Translations under genes and position numbers: made by a program
Assembly: GCA_026636295.1 (NCBI GenBank)
Contig: CP089451.1
Location: forward strand, 806,001-870,000
Direction: 5' to 3'
Origin: Medakamo hakoo
Lineage: Eukaryota > Chlorophyta > Trebouxiophyceae > Coccomyxaceae
DNA: 64,000 nucleotides
Notes under the pieces: model-generated
Database searches by the model: none
The model's input: only the letters and a program-made list of their open reading frames with translations
What the model was told of the DNA's origin: nothing
Shown here: positions 21,695-32,300 of the stretch, piece by piece
How positions within the stretch are numbered: the stretch's first letter is position 1
Layout of the letters: the number at the start of each line of letters is the position of its first letter

Positions 21695-22269
21695 GGTGGC
21701 GATTGCGGGAGGCTCGTGGGCGAGTGTTGTTTTCGTCCTCCCTCTCGCAAAAATACGCGAGTGTTTCTAGCCGACGCCCCCGGCGCTACCCGACTGTCTC
21801 ATTCCTCGAGCTCCTAGCGCCCCTCGCCCGCGTCGGCCGCCCCCCGCCGCCCAAGTCTGGACGGTGGCGGTCATTCCCTGGGCCTTCCACCCCCCCTGCA
21901 CTCGTCTCCAGGCGCTTGCGCGCCTGGCAAAATCGACAGACCGCTGCCGGCGGGCGTCAGCGAAACCGGCGGCGCCTGAGTGTGACGACGACCCGGCCAT
22001 TGGCCGCTCGCTCGGTCCCACCCAGCTTTCTCGTTTGGGGCCCGGCGCGGACGCCTGAGCGGCTCTGCCACGACCGTGCTCAGCCCGCAGACGTCTAGGT
22101 GCGAGACCGGATTAGTGGTGTCGCATGACCAACCCGCACCTGCCACCGTCCGCACCGGGACGTCGGAACCCCCTCGCATTTGGTCGCCCGCCCGCCCGCC
22201 GCTCCGACCCCTCTCCCATCAACCAACCGCCCCTGCCCCCCGTTCCCATCATCCTCCCCAGCCGCCGCC
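21695..22269. promoter_or_regulatory. Divergent promoter Drs1/kelch-BTB
   Basis: 575 bp without a gene. At 21997-22012 it carries CCATTGGCCGCTCGCT, the same 16-mer as in the receptor kinase 2/OTU promoter. Much of the rest is somewhat less GC-rich than the genes. I find no tRNA or small gene in it. Confidence 0.5.
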
Positions 22270-24659
22270 ATGGACGCCGACGCCGCCATCCGGGCCGTCG
22301 TCTCCCGCCTCCCGCCCTCGGACGTCGCCTACCTCTTAGAAGCCCGCGGCATCCCGGCCCGGTCCGGCCGCCCTGACTGCGCGGCCGCCGCCCTGGCGGC
22401 CGCCCTCACCGACGAGATGGTGGAATGGGAGTGGGAGGCCGGGGACGTCGGCCCGTCCGGCTACCACGCCCCCATCGTCGGCGCCGGCGGCTCCCTCGTC
22501 GTCATCCCGGGCGCCGGTGACGGTGCGGGCGCCATCTTCTTCTTCGGCGGCCTGAACGCCGACCGAATCGAGTCGTCCGACCTGTGGAAGTGGGACCTGT
22601 CGGCGTCCTCTCCGGAAGGCTTCACGCCCGTGGTGCCAGCCGGCGGTGTGGCGCCGTCCTTCACCTCTGGCCACTTTGCGGCGGCGGGCCCGGACGGCCG
22701 GCTGTATGTTTTCCCGGGCCCGCGCAACGCCGAGGTCGACCGCGCGTTCGCGTTCGACCCGGCGACCTCCCGGTGGGACAGCCTCGAATTCGAGGGAGTG
22801 GGGCCGACCGACCCGGCCGCGCGCCGGGCCGTCGTGGCCGTCCCCCAACCCGGCGGCGGCGCGCTGCTCGCCCTGGGCGGCCCGGCGTCGGCCCACACCA
22901 TCCACCGCTTCACCTGGGCGACCCGGGCCTGGGAGCCGCCCATCCACGTGACGGGCGGCCCGCCGGACGACGGGCGCTGGGTGTTTGGTGGGGCGGCCTT
23001 TCAACCGGAGGTCGGCCGGGTCGGCGGGCCCGGCCGCGTCATCATGTGGGGCGCGACGTCCCCTGCGCCGTCGGCCACCGCCGCGGACGACGGCCCGCCC
23101 GTCCAGGTGTTCGCCCTGGACTGGCCGGCCCGGGCGTGGGTGCGTCTGCCCGACGGGCCGGCCCCGCCGCCGCCGCTGCGCACGCACGCGGCGGGCGCCA
23201 TCACGTGCGGCCGCCTGCTGCTGCAGGGCGGCCGCCGCCCGGGCGCCTTCAACGTCACGGCCGACTGCTGGGAGTACGACCTGGTGGGTGGGTGCGGGTG
23301 GCAGCCCCTGTTTGCGAGCGAAGTGCGCGGCGGCGGCGGGGGTGGGAGTGGGGGCGGCGGCGCCTGGGGCGGCGCCCCCGGCCCGGCCGCGCGCGAGTGG
23401 CACGGTGCGTTTTTTCTTTGGGTGGGCTTTTCCAGGCGAGCGAGGCGTCGATGCTTGCTGGGGCGGGGGGTGACGCGCCGGCGACAGAGCCCCCCCCCCC
23501 CCCCGGGCCGCCCGCCTCTCCCATCTTTTTTTCTCACGCCCCCGCAACCCCCCCTTCTCCACGCGCCAATCCCTTCCCCTTAGCCGCCGTCGGCCTGGCT
23601 GACTGCGCCGTCTTCGTCGGCGGTCGCACCGCCATCCCCTACGACGACCTGTCGCCGGACACCATGGCCACGGCCGTCCAGTGCCTGTGGTCGCGGGCCA
23701 AGCCCTCCACCCCGGGCGCCGACGGTGACGCGCCCGCCTCCGCCGCCCGGCGCCCGGCCCCGCCCATCGGCCGGGCCGCGACGCTCGCTGCCCTGGCGTC
23801 CGCCGGCCCGCCGGCCGGCTCGCTCGCCGACCCGACGGTCGACGTCGTGCTGGTCGCGGCGGGCGGCGAGCCCGGCAGCTTCCCCGGCCGTTTCCCCGCC
23901 CACCGCTGGGTGTTGGCGGCGCACTCGGCCGTCTTTGCGGCCATGTGGGCCAGCCCCATGAAGGAGGGCGGGTCCAGCGGCGGCCGCGACGTCCCGCCCG
24001 AGATCGGGCTGCCGGACGTCGCGCCCGCCAGCGCGGCCGCCCTGCTGGCGTACTGCTACGGATCGGCGCCGTCCCTGCCGTCGTCCGTCAAAGACCTGAC
24101 GGCCCTGTTTGAAGCCGCGGACAAGTACGACATGCCGGGCCTGGTGGCGGAGTGCGTGGCCGGCTTGCGGTCCCGCGCCCACCCGTCGCACGTGGCCGGG
24201 CTCCTGGCTGTGGCCGACGCCCGGCAGTGCGCCGCGTTGCGCGGCGTCGTCGCGGAGACGGCGGCCAAGGCCTTGCCCGCCGTCCTGGCCAACCCTTCTT
24301 TCACTGCGTTGGTCAAGGACGCGCCAGGCTTGGGCCTGGGCCTCATCTCCGAAGTCGTGAGAAAGCTGGGCGTGGGCGACGGTGGCGAGGAGGATGGAGC
24401 GGACGGTCGCGGGGGCGGCGCGTCTGAGGACGACGACTCCGACGACGGCGACGACGGCGCTGACGCCTTCGCGCCCGTCTCTCCGCGCTCAGGCGCCAGT
24501 GGCGGCGACGCCGGCGCCGCGCCGGTCGCCTCTCCCCGTGCGGACGCCGCCGGCGGCGCCGACCACCCAACCTCAGCCCCCGCCACGCCGACGCCGTCGC
24601 CGCCGCCCTCGCCTCGCGGCGCCGCCGGCCCGGCCGCGCCGCCCACGCCCGCCCAGTGA
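22270..24659 (+). CDS. Kelch-BTB protein, likely cullin-3 adaptor
   Basis: Exons 22270-23404 and 23584-24659 give 736 aa. Kelch-BTB proteins commonly bring substrates to CUL3 ubiquitin ligases. About six kelch-like blades occupy residues 60-420: IFFFGGLNADRIESSDLWKWD, LYVFPGPRNAEVDRAFAFD, LLALGGPASAHTIHRFTW, VIMWGA, LLLQGGRRPGAFNVTADCW, and CAVFVGGRT after the intron. The BTB fold follows from about 510, with DVVLVAA, FPAHRWVLAAHSAVFAAMW, and ALLAYCYGSAPSLP; VADARQCAALRG fits the helical tail. The C-terminus is an acidic and Pro/Ala-rich disordered tail. The order kelch then BTB is the plant and algal one, reversed from animal KLHL proteins. The donor at 23405 is GTGCGT. Substrates unknown. 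Confidence 0.82.
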
Positions 24660-24943
24660 AGAGGGAGAGAGAGACATTGTTTCATAGAACAGGCGGGGGA
24701 CGGGGACATTGAGTTGTTCGGGCGCGTTGTTGTGTGGTTGCACCCTCCCCCCCTTTCCCCCCATCAACGCCCGCGCTCCCGCGCCCTCTCCCTCCAACCC
24801 CACCACCCTCTCCCCTCGCCGGCACGGCCGGTCCCGCCCCGCCCCTGCCACACACCAAGAATCATAGCCCACACTCAGCAACTCCACTATCAAGAAAAAT
24901 CCGTACAGACACACACACGCACACACACGCACTCGCTCGGCGC
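24660..24943. other. Convergent spacer kelch-BTB/GT14
   Basis: 284 bp of facing 3' ends. It holds C-rich tracts and a short CA-rich stretch near 24908-24930. No terminator hairpin or gene is visible. Confidence 0.4.
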
Positions 24944-26827
24944 TCAGCTCGACCGGCACGCCGGCTGCGGCTCCTCCAGCAGTCGCAGCCCGTCGTCGCC
25001 CTGCACCAGCCCCAGCAGGCGCTCCGCCGCTTCCGGCACGAACTTGCGGGCAAACAGCGTGCACCGCGGGCCCAGCACGGGCAGGGCCGTCGGCACGCCG
25101 CGCAGGTGCGGCGGGACGTCGCGCCCAGCCGGGGTGCCGGGCCGGCGTGGCCGGCTCCACGCGCACGCGGCCGGCGCGCCCGGCGCGAGCTGGTCGGGCC
25201 GCACAAACACGGCGCGCGCGGCGTCCATGGCGGCCTCCGGCTCGCACTGGTCGTCGGCCGCGCGCAGGCGTTCGATGAGGTCGCCCGAAATGTCGTGGTG
25301 CCAGTACGACGCCGGGTGGGAGCCGCCGCCAGACCAGTCGACGGCCGTGCCGCCACCCACGCAGTCCGTCTCATTGTCCAGGCCCCACGCCGCCAGGGCG
25401 GACGGGATGTAGTGTTCGTCGGAGTGGCAGTACCGGGGCGCGCCCAGGTCGGGGTCGTAGCCGTTGACGCAGAATTCCGCAAACGTGGGCGCGATGTCCG
25501 TGTCGGCCGCCAGCCGGGCCGCGTGCGGCCGCGTCAGCGTCACCCACTGGCTGGACTTGCGCCAGGCCGCCTTGCTGAACGCGCCGCGCTCCATGCGCGG
25601 GGAGAAGCGGTGGAGGCCGACGTCCACGCCGGGCGGGGCCGGGCAGGCGTTGACGCGCGACTTGCCTTCCGCCATCAGCTGGGCGTACGTGGCGGCGGCC
25701 GGGTAGAGCGGGCCGCACGTCTCTGAGAGCAGCACAAAGCGCGTGTTGCGCGGTTCGGCCAGCGCGGCCGCCAACAGCCGGCGCGTGGCTTCGACGATGG
25801 AGTGGTCGCCCCACGCCGTCGCCACGCGGTGCTCGATCTCCCGCCCAGCGAACGGGGAGGACGGCGGCAGCGTCACGTTGGGCGGCGTGTGCACGTAAAC
25901 GGAAAAGAGGGACTGGCCCGCGGGGAAGGGTGAGGCGGGCGACCGGTTGCGGCTGGAGGCCGCGACGGCGGACGACAGGCGCCCCACCTCCGCCTCGCGC
26001 GCCGCGGCCACAGCGGACGCGCCACTGCCGGCCAAGCGCCGGCCGGCGGCGGGCTGGGTCTCCACGCCCATGCCAGCGGCCCCGGCCGCGGGCGCTTCGT
26101 CCGCACGGCGCGGCGGGTGGGCCGCGCACACGTCCGCGGCCACGCAGTCGGCCCGCAGCGCGCCGGCCGCGCCCGCCAGCCACGCATTCCAGGTCGGGGC
26201 GTGCGCCAGGTCGCCCGCTGAGAGAAAGAGCAACGCGACCGTGGGCTGGCCGACGCGGGCGCCCGGGTCGGAGGCGGCCGGGTCGGCGGGGAGGCAGGGC
26301 GCGAGGCCGCGGTGGGTGTAGGGCGCGGGCGCGGGCGTCGCGCCGCCCGTTGAGGCGGCGCCGCCAGCCAAATCCTCGCCTGCCGTGCACAGCGCCTCCA
26401 GACCTGTCAGCCGGGGGCCGGCCGGCGTGGCCAGGTCGGCCGCCGACGGCGCGGCCCACCCGCTCCCGGGCCGATTCCACGCCGCCGGCGCAGGAGGGCC
26501 ACGGCTCGCGTCCAGCGCGGCGGCCCCGCCGCCACCCGGCCGTGCCCAGGACACGGCCAGCAAGCCGATGGCGACGACAGCTAAGCCCAGGCCGGCCAGG
26601 CGGGCCAGGCGGGAGGAGGAGGGCCGGGTGCCGAGGCCGCCCGCGCCGGCGCCGCCCCCACCGTTTGCTTGCACCCGCGTGACGGGCAGCACAGGCCGGC
26701 CCGGCGACGCGCCCTTGCCCTTGGTGCTGCCCATTTCCAGGGCGGCGGACCGCAGCACGCTCGGCCGTGGAGCCTGCATGGATGCGAGGGCCCGCAGGTC
26801 CGGGTGTGACATGGAGACGCGCTCCAT
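24944..26827 (-). CDS. GT14-type (core-2/I-branching-like) glycosyltransferase
   Basis: One exon, 627 aa from the ATG at 26827; the longer frame starts at a TTG. This looks like a Golgi type II membrane enzyme: a short basic cytosolic tail, the membrane anchor [21 protein letters not shown] at about 74-95, then a lumenal stem and catalytic region. Plant DUF266/GT14 features are visible: [56 protein letters not shown], and [13 protein letters not shown]. These correspond to the branch-enzyme blocks for the sugar-nucleotide site, the SE(T/S)C-P-L motif and the QW..L motif with the HYxxT-like end. Donor and acceptor sugars cannot be read from sequence; cell-wall or arabinogalactan side chains are plausible. 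The C-terminus ends near [17 protein letters not shown]. Confidence 0.75.
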   Translation of the reverse strand: MERVSMSHPDLRALASMQAPRPSVLRSAALEMGSTKGKGASPGRPVLPVTRVQANGGGGAGAGGLGTRPSSSRLARLAGLGLAVVAIGLLAVSWARPGGGGAAALDASRGPPAPAAWNRPGSGWAAPSAADLATPAGPRLTGLEALCTAGEDLAGGAASTGGATPAPAPYTHRGLAPCLPADPAASDPGARVGQPTVALLFLSAGDLAHAPTWNAWLAGAAGALRADCVAADVCAAHPPRRADEAPAAGAAGMGVETQPAAGRRLAGSGASAVAAAREAEVGRLSSAVAASSRNRSPASPFPAGQSLFSVYVHTPPNVTLPPSSPFAGREIEHRVATAWGDHSIVEATRRLLAAALAEPRNTRFVLLSETCGPLYPAAATYAQLMAEGKSRVNACPAPPGVDVGLHRFSPRMERGAFSKAAWRKSSQWVTLTRPHAARLAADTDIAPTFAEFCVNGYDPDLGAPRYCHSDEHYIPSALAAWGLDNETDCVGGGTAVDWSGGGSHPASYWHHDISGDLIERLRAADDQCEPEAAMDAARAVFVRPDQLAPGAPAACAWSRPRRPGTPAGRDVPPHLRGVPTALPVLGPRCTLFARKFVPEAAERLLGLVQGDDGLRLLEEPQPACRSS

Positions 26828-27504
26828 TTCTGTTGCCGTGGTGCTTCGGGCGGAGCAGCGCTCGGTGCGCGGCAAGCGACCCCCGCGCGGCGGGGTGTGC
26901 GGGCCAAAAAAACCGAGTGCGGGCGGGGAAGGGCGTTCGCTCCGCCCCTCCAGGCGCTTGACAGACCCTCCCTCTCACGCCTCGGGCGGGTTGGTGCGGC
27001 GCGCGCGCCCTGCGCCTGTGCGTGGTTGGACGGAAAAGGGGGGCGCGGCGCCGGGTGAGAGCGAGTTGGCGGCGGGCGTGGAGGGGGGGCGACGCAAATG
27101 CGGGGGGCGACCGGCGCGCCCGCCGGCCGCGGGCCTGCCTCCCAACCCGTCGCGCGGACGCACCTGCAAGCGTGCGGGCGCGGGCGGGGGTGTGGGGGCC
27201 GCCGCGAGGCGTGGGGGAGACCGCGCGCTGGGGGGCAGAGCGCTGTCTCCGCGGCGGCGGCGCGCGCGGTTCAGAGTTGTGCGGGCGGGCGGCCGAGGGA
27301 AAGAGGGCCTGCCCCACCCCCAAACCCACACCCCCCCTCCCACACACACACAGACCCCGCGCGGACCCGGCCGTAAACCTTGCACACAGCTCCCTCTCAC
27401 TCAGTCCCAGCCCTCTCAAACCTGCTACAATGTGCTCCCCCCGCCCCCCTCCCTCCCTCGCGCGCGCCTGCCCGGCCGCGCGCCGTGGTCCCCCCTCTCC
27501 CCCG
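26828..27504. other. Spacer between isovaleryl-CoA dehydrogenase and GT14 genes
   Basis: About 680 bp between two leftward genes. It should hold the 3' UTR of the dehydrogenase and the promoter of the GT14 gene. It is extremely GC-rich with C and CA runs near 27320-27360. I see no convincing gene in either strand. Confidence 0.4.
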
Positions 27505-29129
27505 CTACGACGCCTTGTGCGGGCCGACCAGCGCCCGGGCCACCACCAGGCGCCGGATCTCGCTCGTCCCCGCCCCGATCTCGTACAGCTTGGCATCGCG
27601 CAGGATGCGGCCTGTGAAGTGTGTGTGTGTGGGGGGGGGGGATGAGGAAAAAGGTGCGGTCCTGTCTCTCCCTTTCCCATCCCCCCCCACCTCCTCCATC
27701 CCTCCCCCACCCCACCCCACCCAAAAAAAACCAAACACGCACCCGTCGGGTAATCATTGATGTACCCGTTGCCGCCCAGCACCTGGATCGCATCCAGCGC
27801 CGTCTGCGTCCCGGCCTCCGCCGCGAACAAAATGGCGCCGGCGCACGCGGCAGCGCGTTCGCCCGACGTCGGCCACCCGCCCCCATCCGCCCGCGCCGCG
27901 GCGTCCATCACCAGCGCCCGGGCCGCCGCCGTGCGCACGTGCATGTCCGCCAACCTCCCCCCGACCAACTGGTGGTCGCCGATGGCCTTCCCGCCCTGGA
28001 CGCGCGTGGCGGCGTACGGCACCGCGACGTCCAGGGCGGCCGCCGCCAGGCCCAGCGGCCCGCCCGCGAGGACGAGGCGCTCGTAGTCCAGGCCGGAAAA
28101 CATCACATACACGCCCTTGTTCACCTCTCCCAGCACGTTGGAGTGCGGGACGACGCACCCGTCCAGGACGAGCTCGCACGTGTCGGAGCCGCGCATGCCC
28201 AGCTTGTCCAGCTTCTGGGCGGGGGAGAAGCCGGGCATGCCTTTCTCCACTAGGAACGCGGTGATGCCTTTGGGGCCCGCGCCCGGGTCCGTCTTGGCGT
28301 AGATGATCAGCGTGTCGGCGACCGTGCCGTTGGTGCACCACATCTTGGTGCCGTCCAGCCGCCAGCCGCCGTCCACGGCCGTCGCCTTCGTCCGCATGGC
28401 CACGACGTCCGAGCCGGCGCCGGGCTCGCTCATCGCGAGCGCGCCGACGGCCTCCCCCGTCAGCAGCGCCGGCAGGAACCTGGCCTTTTGGGCCTCCGTC
28501 CCGTTGCGCACGATCTGGTTGACGCACAGGTTGGAGTGGGCGCCGTAGGAGAGGGCGACGGAGCCCGAGGCGCGGGAGAGTTCCTGGACCGGGGATGTGG
28601 GGAGGGCGGGTGGGTTGTGAGCAGTGTGTGTGTCCGACGGCCTTCCCCAGGCGGTTTCGGTTCCGACGCAGGGCCCAAAACAAAGACGCACACGCCCCAC
28701 ATCCTCTCACCTCCATGGCAATGACGTGCTCGGTGTAGCCCAGATCCAACCCGCCGTGCTCGGCCGGGGCGGTGATGCCTGGTGCGTCGTCGGTGGAGGA
28801 GAGGGATGGTGGTGAGGTCAGCGTGGTCGGGGCGCGCGCGCGCGCGCGCGCCGTGAACAAAAAAACCAATGCCTTGTTCGCCAACACTCACCCAGCAGCC
28901 CAAACTCTCCCAGCTTCGTCCACAGGTTGACACTCTTCGGGAAGGTGTTGGACCGGTCAATCTCCTCAGCGTGCGGCGCGATTTCGCGGGCTGCAAAGTC
29001 CCGAACAAAGTCGCGAAACTCGGCCTGCTCCGAGGCGGAAGACAGGCGGCGCACGGCCTCCCACCCGGCCCGAGAGGGCAGGCCGGAGGCCACAGCCTGC
29101 CGGGCGCGTGTCGCGAGGGCCGCCAGCAT
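27505..29129 (-). CDS. IVD: Isovaleryl-CoA dehydrogenase, mitochondrial
   Basis: Exons 29129-28892, 28778-28711, 28583-27743 and 27611-27505 give 417 aa, the usual length. The enzyme oxidises isovaleryl-CoA to 3-methylcrotonyl-CoA in leucine breakdown, passing electrons to ETF. A mitochondrial presequence ([20 protein letters not shown]) leads the acyl-CoA dehydrogenase fold. Blocks seen are [75 protein letters not shown], and [15 protein letters not shown] joined to [20 protein letters not shown]. The segment [16 protein letters not shown] holds the Glu that is the catalytic base specific to IVD, and the YEIGAGTSE form fits IVD rather than short- or medium-chain enzymes. All splice junctions rebuild these motifs exactly. 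Divergent from the ABCA gene. Confidence 0.93.
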
Positions 29130-29329
29130 ATCGGTGGGTGGAGGGGTGGTGGTGGGCCCGCGTCCGAGAAAAAAAACGGAAGTGTGGGCGGCGGTGACAG
29201 ACGAGCCCGTCCGTGCTTCACACCTCTCCTCCTTCTCTCTCTTCGCCGGCCCAGGCCTCACACGCTCCGCCGCCGCGCCGGGCATCCATCCTTGCTCGCC
29301 GGCAGCGCACACGCGTGCCCTGTGCCTGG
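29130..29329. promoter_or_regulatory. Divergent promoter IVD/ABCA
   Basis: 200 bp between start codons. It contains an A8 run near 29170 and otherwise GC-rich sequence. No CCAAT or TATA element is evident. Confidence 0.4.
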
Positions 29330-32300
29330 ATGGAGGCGCCGGCCGCGTCGGGCGAGCCGCCCGCGCCGCGCCGGCCCGCGCAGCAGCACGCGCCCATGCG
29401 CCCCCCGTCGGCGGCCGCGCCGCGCGCGTTCTCCGCCTGCCTGCGCAAGTCCCTGGTCCTCTCCACGCGCGGCGCCCGTGCGGGGCCGTCCGACCGCGCC
29501 GGCCCGGGCGGCGTCCTGGCTTGGCGCGCCCTGACCCAGGCAGCCCTGGTGGCGGCTGTTTTCTGGGCGCTGCGCTCCGCCGACTCCGGGCCCGCGCCCG
29601 TCCCCGCCCGTGCCTTCCCAGCCGCGCCGCTTGGCTTGCCCGTCTGGGCCGCCGACTACCAGGGGCCCGGGCGTCGCCGTGGGTGGCGTGGCACGGTCGC
29701 CGTCGCGCCTGGCGGGCCCGGTCGCGTGTGCGGCGAAGACAGCTTCGACTCCGCGACGACCGCGTTGGCGGCCGCGCTCGCGTGCGGGTGGGGCTCGGCC
29801 GACGGCCGGGGGCCAGGCGCGCCGACGCCCGCCGCCTCGCCCGACCCCGGGTCCCGGTCTTTCAGGTCAATGTGGCGCCGGCCCGCTCGCGGTGCGGCGC
29901 CGTCGCCGCGTTACCCAGACCCCGTCGCGGCCGTGTGCGACGGCGGCGGGGCGCCGTGCGCGGCGGAGAGGGCGTGCTGGGTCCACCTCCTCACGGGGCC
30001 GTCGCCGCCTGCATCCCCGCCCCCGCCCGGCCTGGTGCCGTACGCCAGCTGGGAGGCGGCGTTGGCGGCGGTGTCGGCCTTCCCCGACGCCTTTGACGCC
30101 GTCGCGGCCTTGGGGTGGGGCTGCCCGCCCGGCGCGGGCGCCGGTCCGCCGCCCCGCTACGCCCTGGCCGCCAACTCGACCCTGCTGCCGCCGGGCGCGC
30201 GCGCCCCGCCGGGCAGCGCGGCCGCCCTGGGCGGCGGCGGCGGGTCCGCCCTGGACGCGCCCTCCCCGCACAAAGCCGCCTGGTTTTTGGCCAACCTGCA
30301 AGCGGCCCTGGAAGGCGCGGCGGGCGCGGGCCCGCGCGGCAGCCAGCCCGCGCCCGTCCCGCTCCTCTTCTTCAAGCCGTTCCCGGCGCCACCCGCGCGC
30401 GCCGACGCGACAGCCCTCTTGGTCGGCGCGCTGCTGCAGCTCGCCGTCGCGTACGCGGCCCTGGCCCCGGGCCGCCGCGCGGCGTCGGCCCTGGCGGCCG
30501 AAGCGGGCGCCCAGCGGGCCGCCCTGGCGGGCGCGGGCCTGCCCGGCCGCACCTACTGGGTGGCCTGGGCCGCCGCGCACGCGCTGGAAGCGGGCGCGTC
30601 CGCGGCCGCGTTCGGGTGCGCCGCCGCCCTGGCCGTCCCTGCGCGCGCTGCGGTGCTGGCGGCCGCCCTGGCGGGCGCGGCGACGGCCGCCGTCGTCGCG
30701 GCCGCGTACGTGGCCGCGGCGTCGCTCGGCACGCGCCGGGGCCCGACCGCCGCGGCCGACGCTTTCACTGCTTGCTACGTGCTCGCCGCCCTGCCCGGCT
30801 ACGTGGCGCCCTCCCTGCCGCCGGGCAGTGTGGCCGCGGTCGCCGCCTGGACCCTGGCCCGCGCGCTGCCGCCGTCGTCGGCGGTGCTGGCCGGCGCGGG
30901 TGCCGGCGCGGCGGCCGGGGCGGCGCGCGGCGGCGGAGGCTGGGCCGCCATGCTGGGGTCGGCCGCCGCGCCGGGCGGGGCGGGCGGGCCCGGCGCGCCG
31001 ACGGTGGGTGGGGTGTTGGCGTGCCTGGCCCTGCAAGCCGTGTGCTTCGCCGTCCTGGCGGCGGGACTGGAAGCAGCGGGCGGCGCGCGGCGCGGGCCGG
31101 GCGCGCTGCCCAGGAAACCCGCCGCCGTCTCAGCAGGCGACGCCGAGGCCGGTCCGCCCGACCCGTACCCGCCCGGCCCCGCGGCCGAAGCCGCCACCCT
31201 CGTCAAGGTGTACGGCGGCGGACAGGACGGCGCAGCGCCCGTCACCGCGCTGGCGGGCCTGGACCTCACCGCCCCGCACGGACGGGTCACGGCGCTCCTC
31301 GGTCCGTCCGGCGCGGGGAAGACGACCGCCATTGCCTGCCTGACTGGCGAGACGGCGCCCACCTCCGGCGCCGCCCGCATGGGCGGCGTGGACGCGGCTT
31401 TGACGGGCGAAGCCGGCGTGTCGGTCGGCGTGTGCCCGCAGACCGACGTGTCGTGGCCGGCCCTGACGGTGCGCGAGCACCTGGAACTGTGGAGCGCCGT
31501 CAAGGGAGCGGACACGGCGCGCGAGGCAGCGCGGGACGCGGCGCGCGCCGCGGCCGCGGTGGGGCTGGGCCCGAAACTCGACGCCCGGGCGTCCGAGCTG
31601 TCTGGCGGCCAGCGGCGGGCGCTGGCTGCCGCGGCGGCGCTCGTCCGCGGCCCGGACGTCGTCGTCCTCGACGAACCGACGGCGGGCCTGGACGCCGCCG
31701 CCCGCGCGCGCGTGTGGGCGGCCCTCGCGTCCCGCCCACGCGGGACGGGCGCCCTCGTCGCGACGCACGCGCTCGAAGAAGTCGAAGCCGCTGCCGAGCA
31801 CGCTGTCGTCATCGGCCGCGGCGTCGCGCTGGCCGCCGGTTCTCCTGGCGATTTGCGGTCGGCGCACGGTGGGGGTTACCGCCTAGCCGTGTCGTGGGGC
31901 GAGGGCGGCGGTGGCGGGGCGGAGGAGGGTGGTGCGGCGGCGGCCGTCGCGGCGCTGGTCGCGCGCGCCGCGCCGGGCGCGGTGCCATCCCCGGCCGCGG
32001 CCACGCCCGCCGGCACGGCCCGCTTCACTCTGCCGGCTTCCGCCGCGCCGGCATTCCCTGGCCTGCTGCGTTCCCTGGACGACGCCCGGCACCGCCTGGG
32101 CCTGTCCGGCGTCGCGTTGGCCGTGGCCCCGCTGGAAGACGCGGTCGGCGCGCTGACGGCCGAGGCAGAGGGAGAGGGAGAGGGGGGAGGCGGGCCAGAG
32201 GCGGCGGAGGGCGGCGACGAGGGCGCCCCACCCGCCTCGCCCCGCGCTGCACTCCGGCCCACCTCCTTGCCAGACCGCACCCCGCCCGGCGTGTCCCTGG

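Noticed and set aside
26828-26875. Longer GT14 protein from 26875
   Set aside because: The codon is TTG; the ATG at 26827 is preferred.
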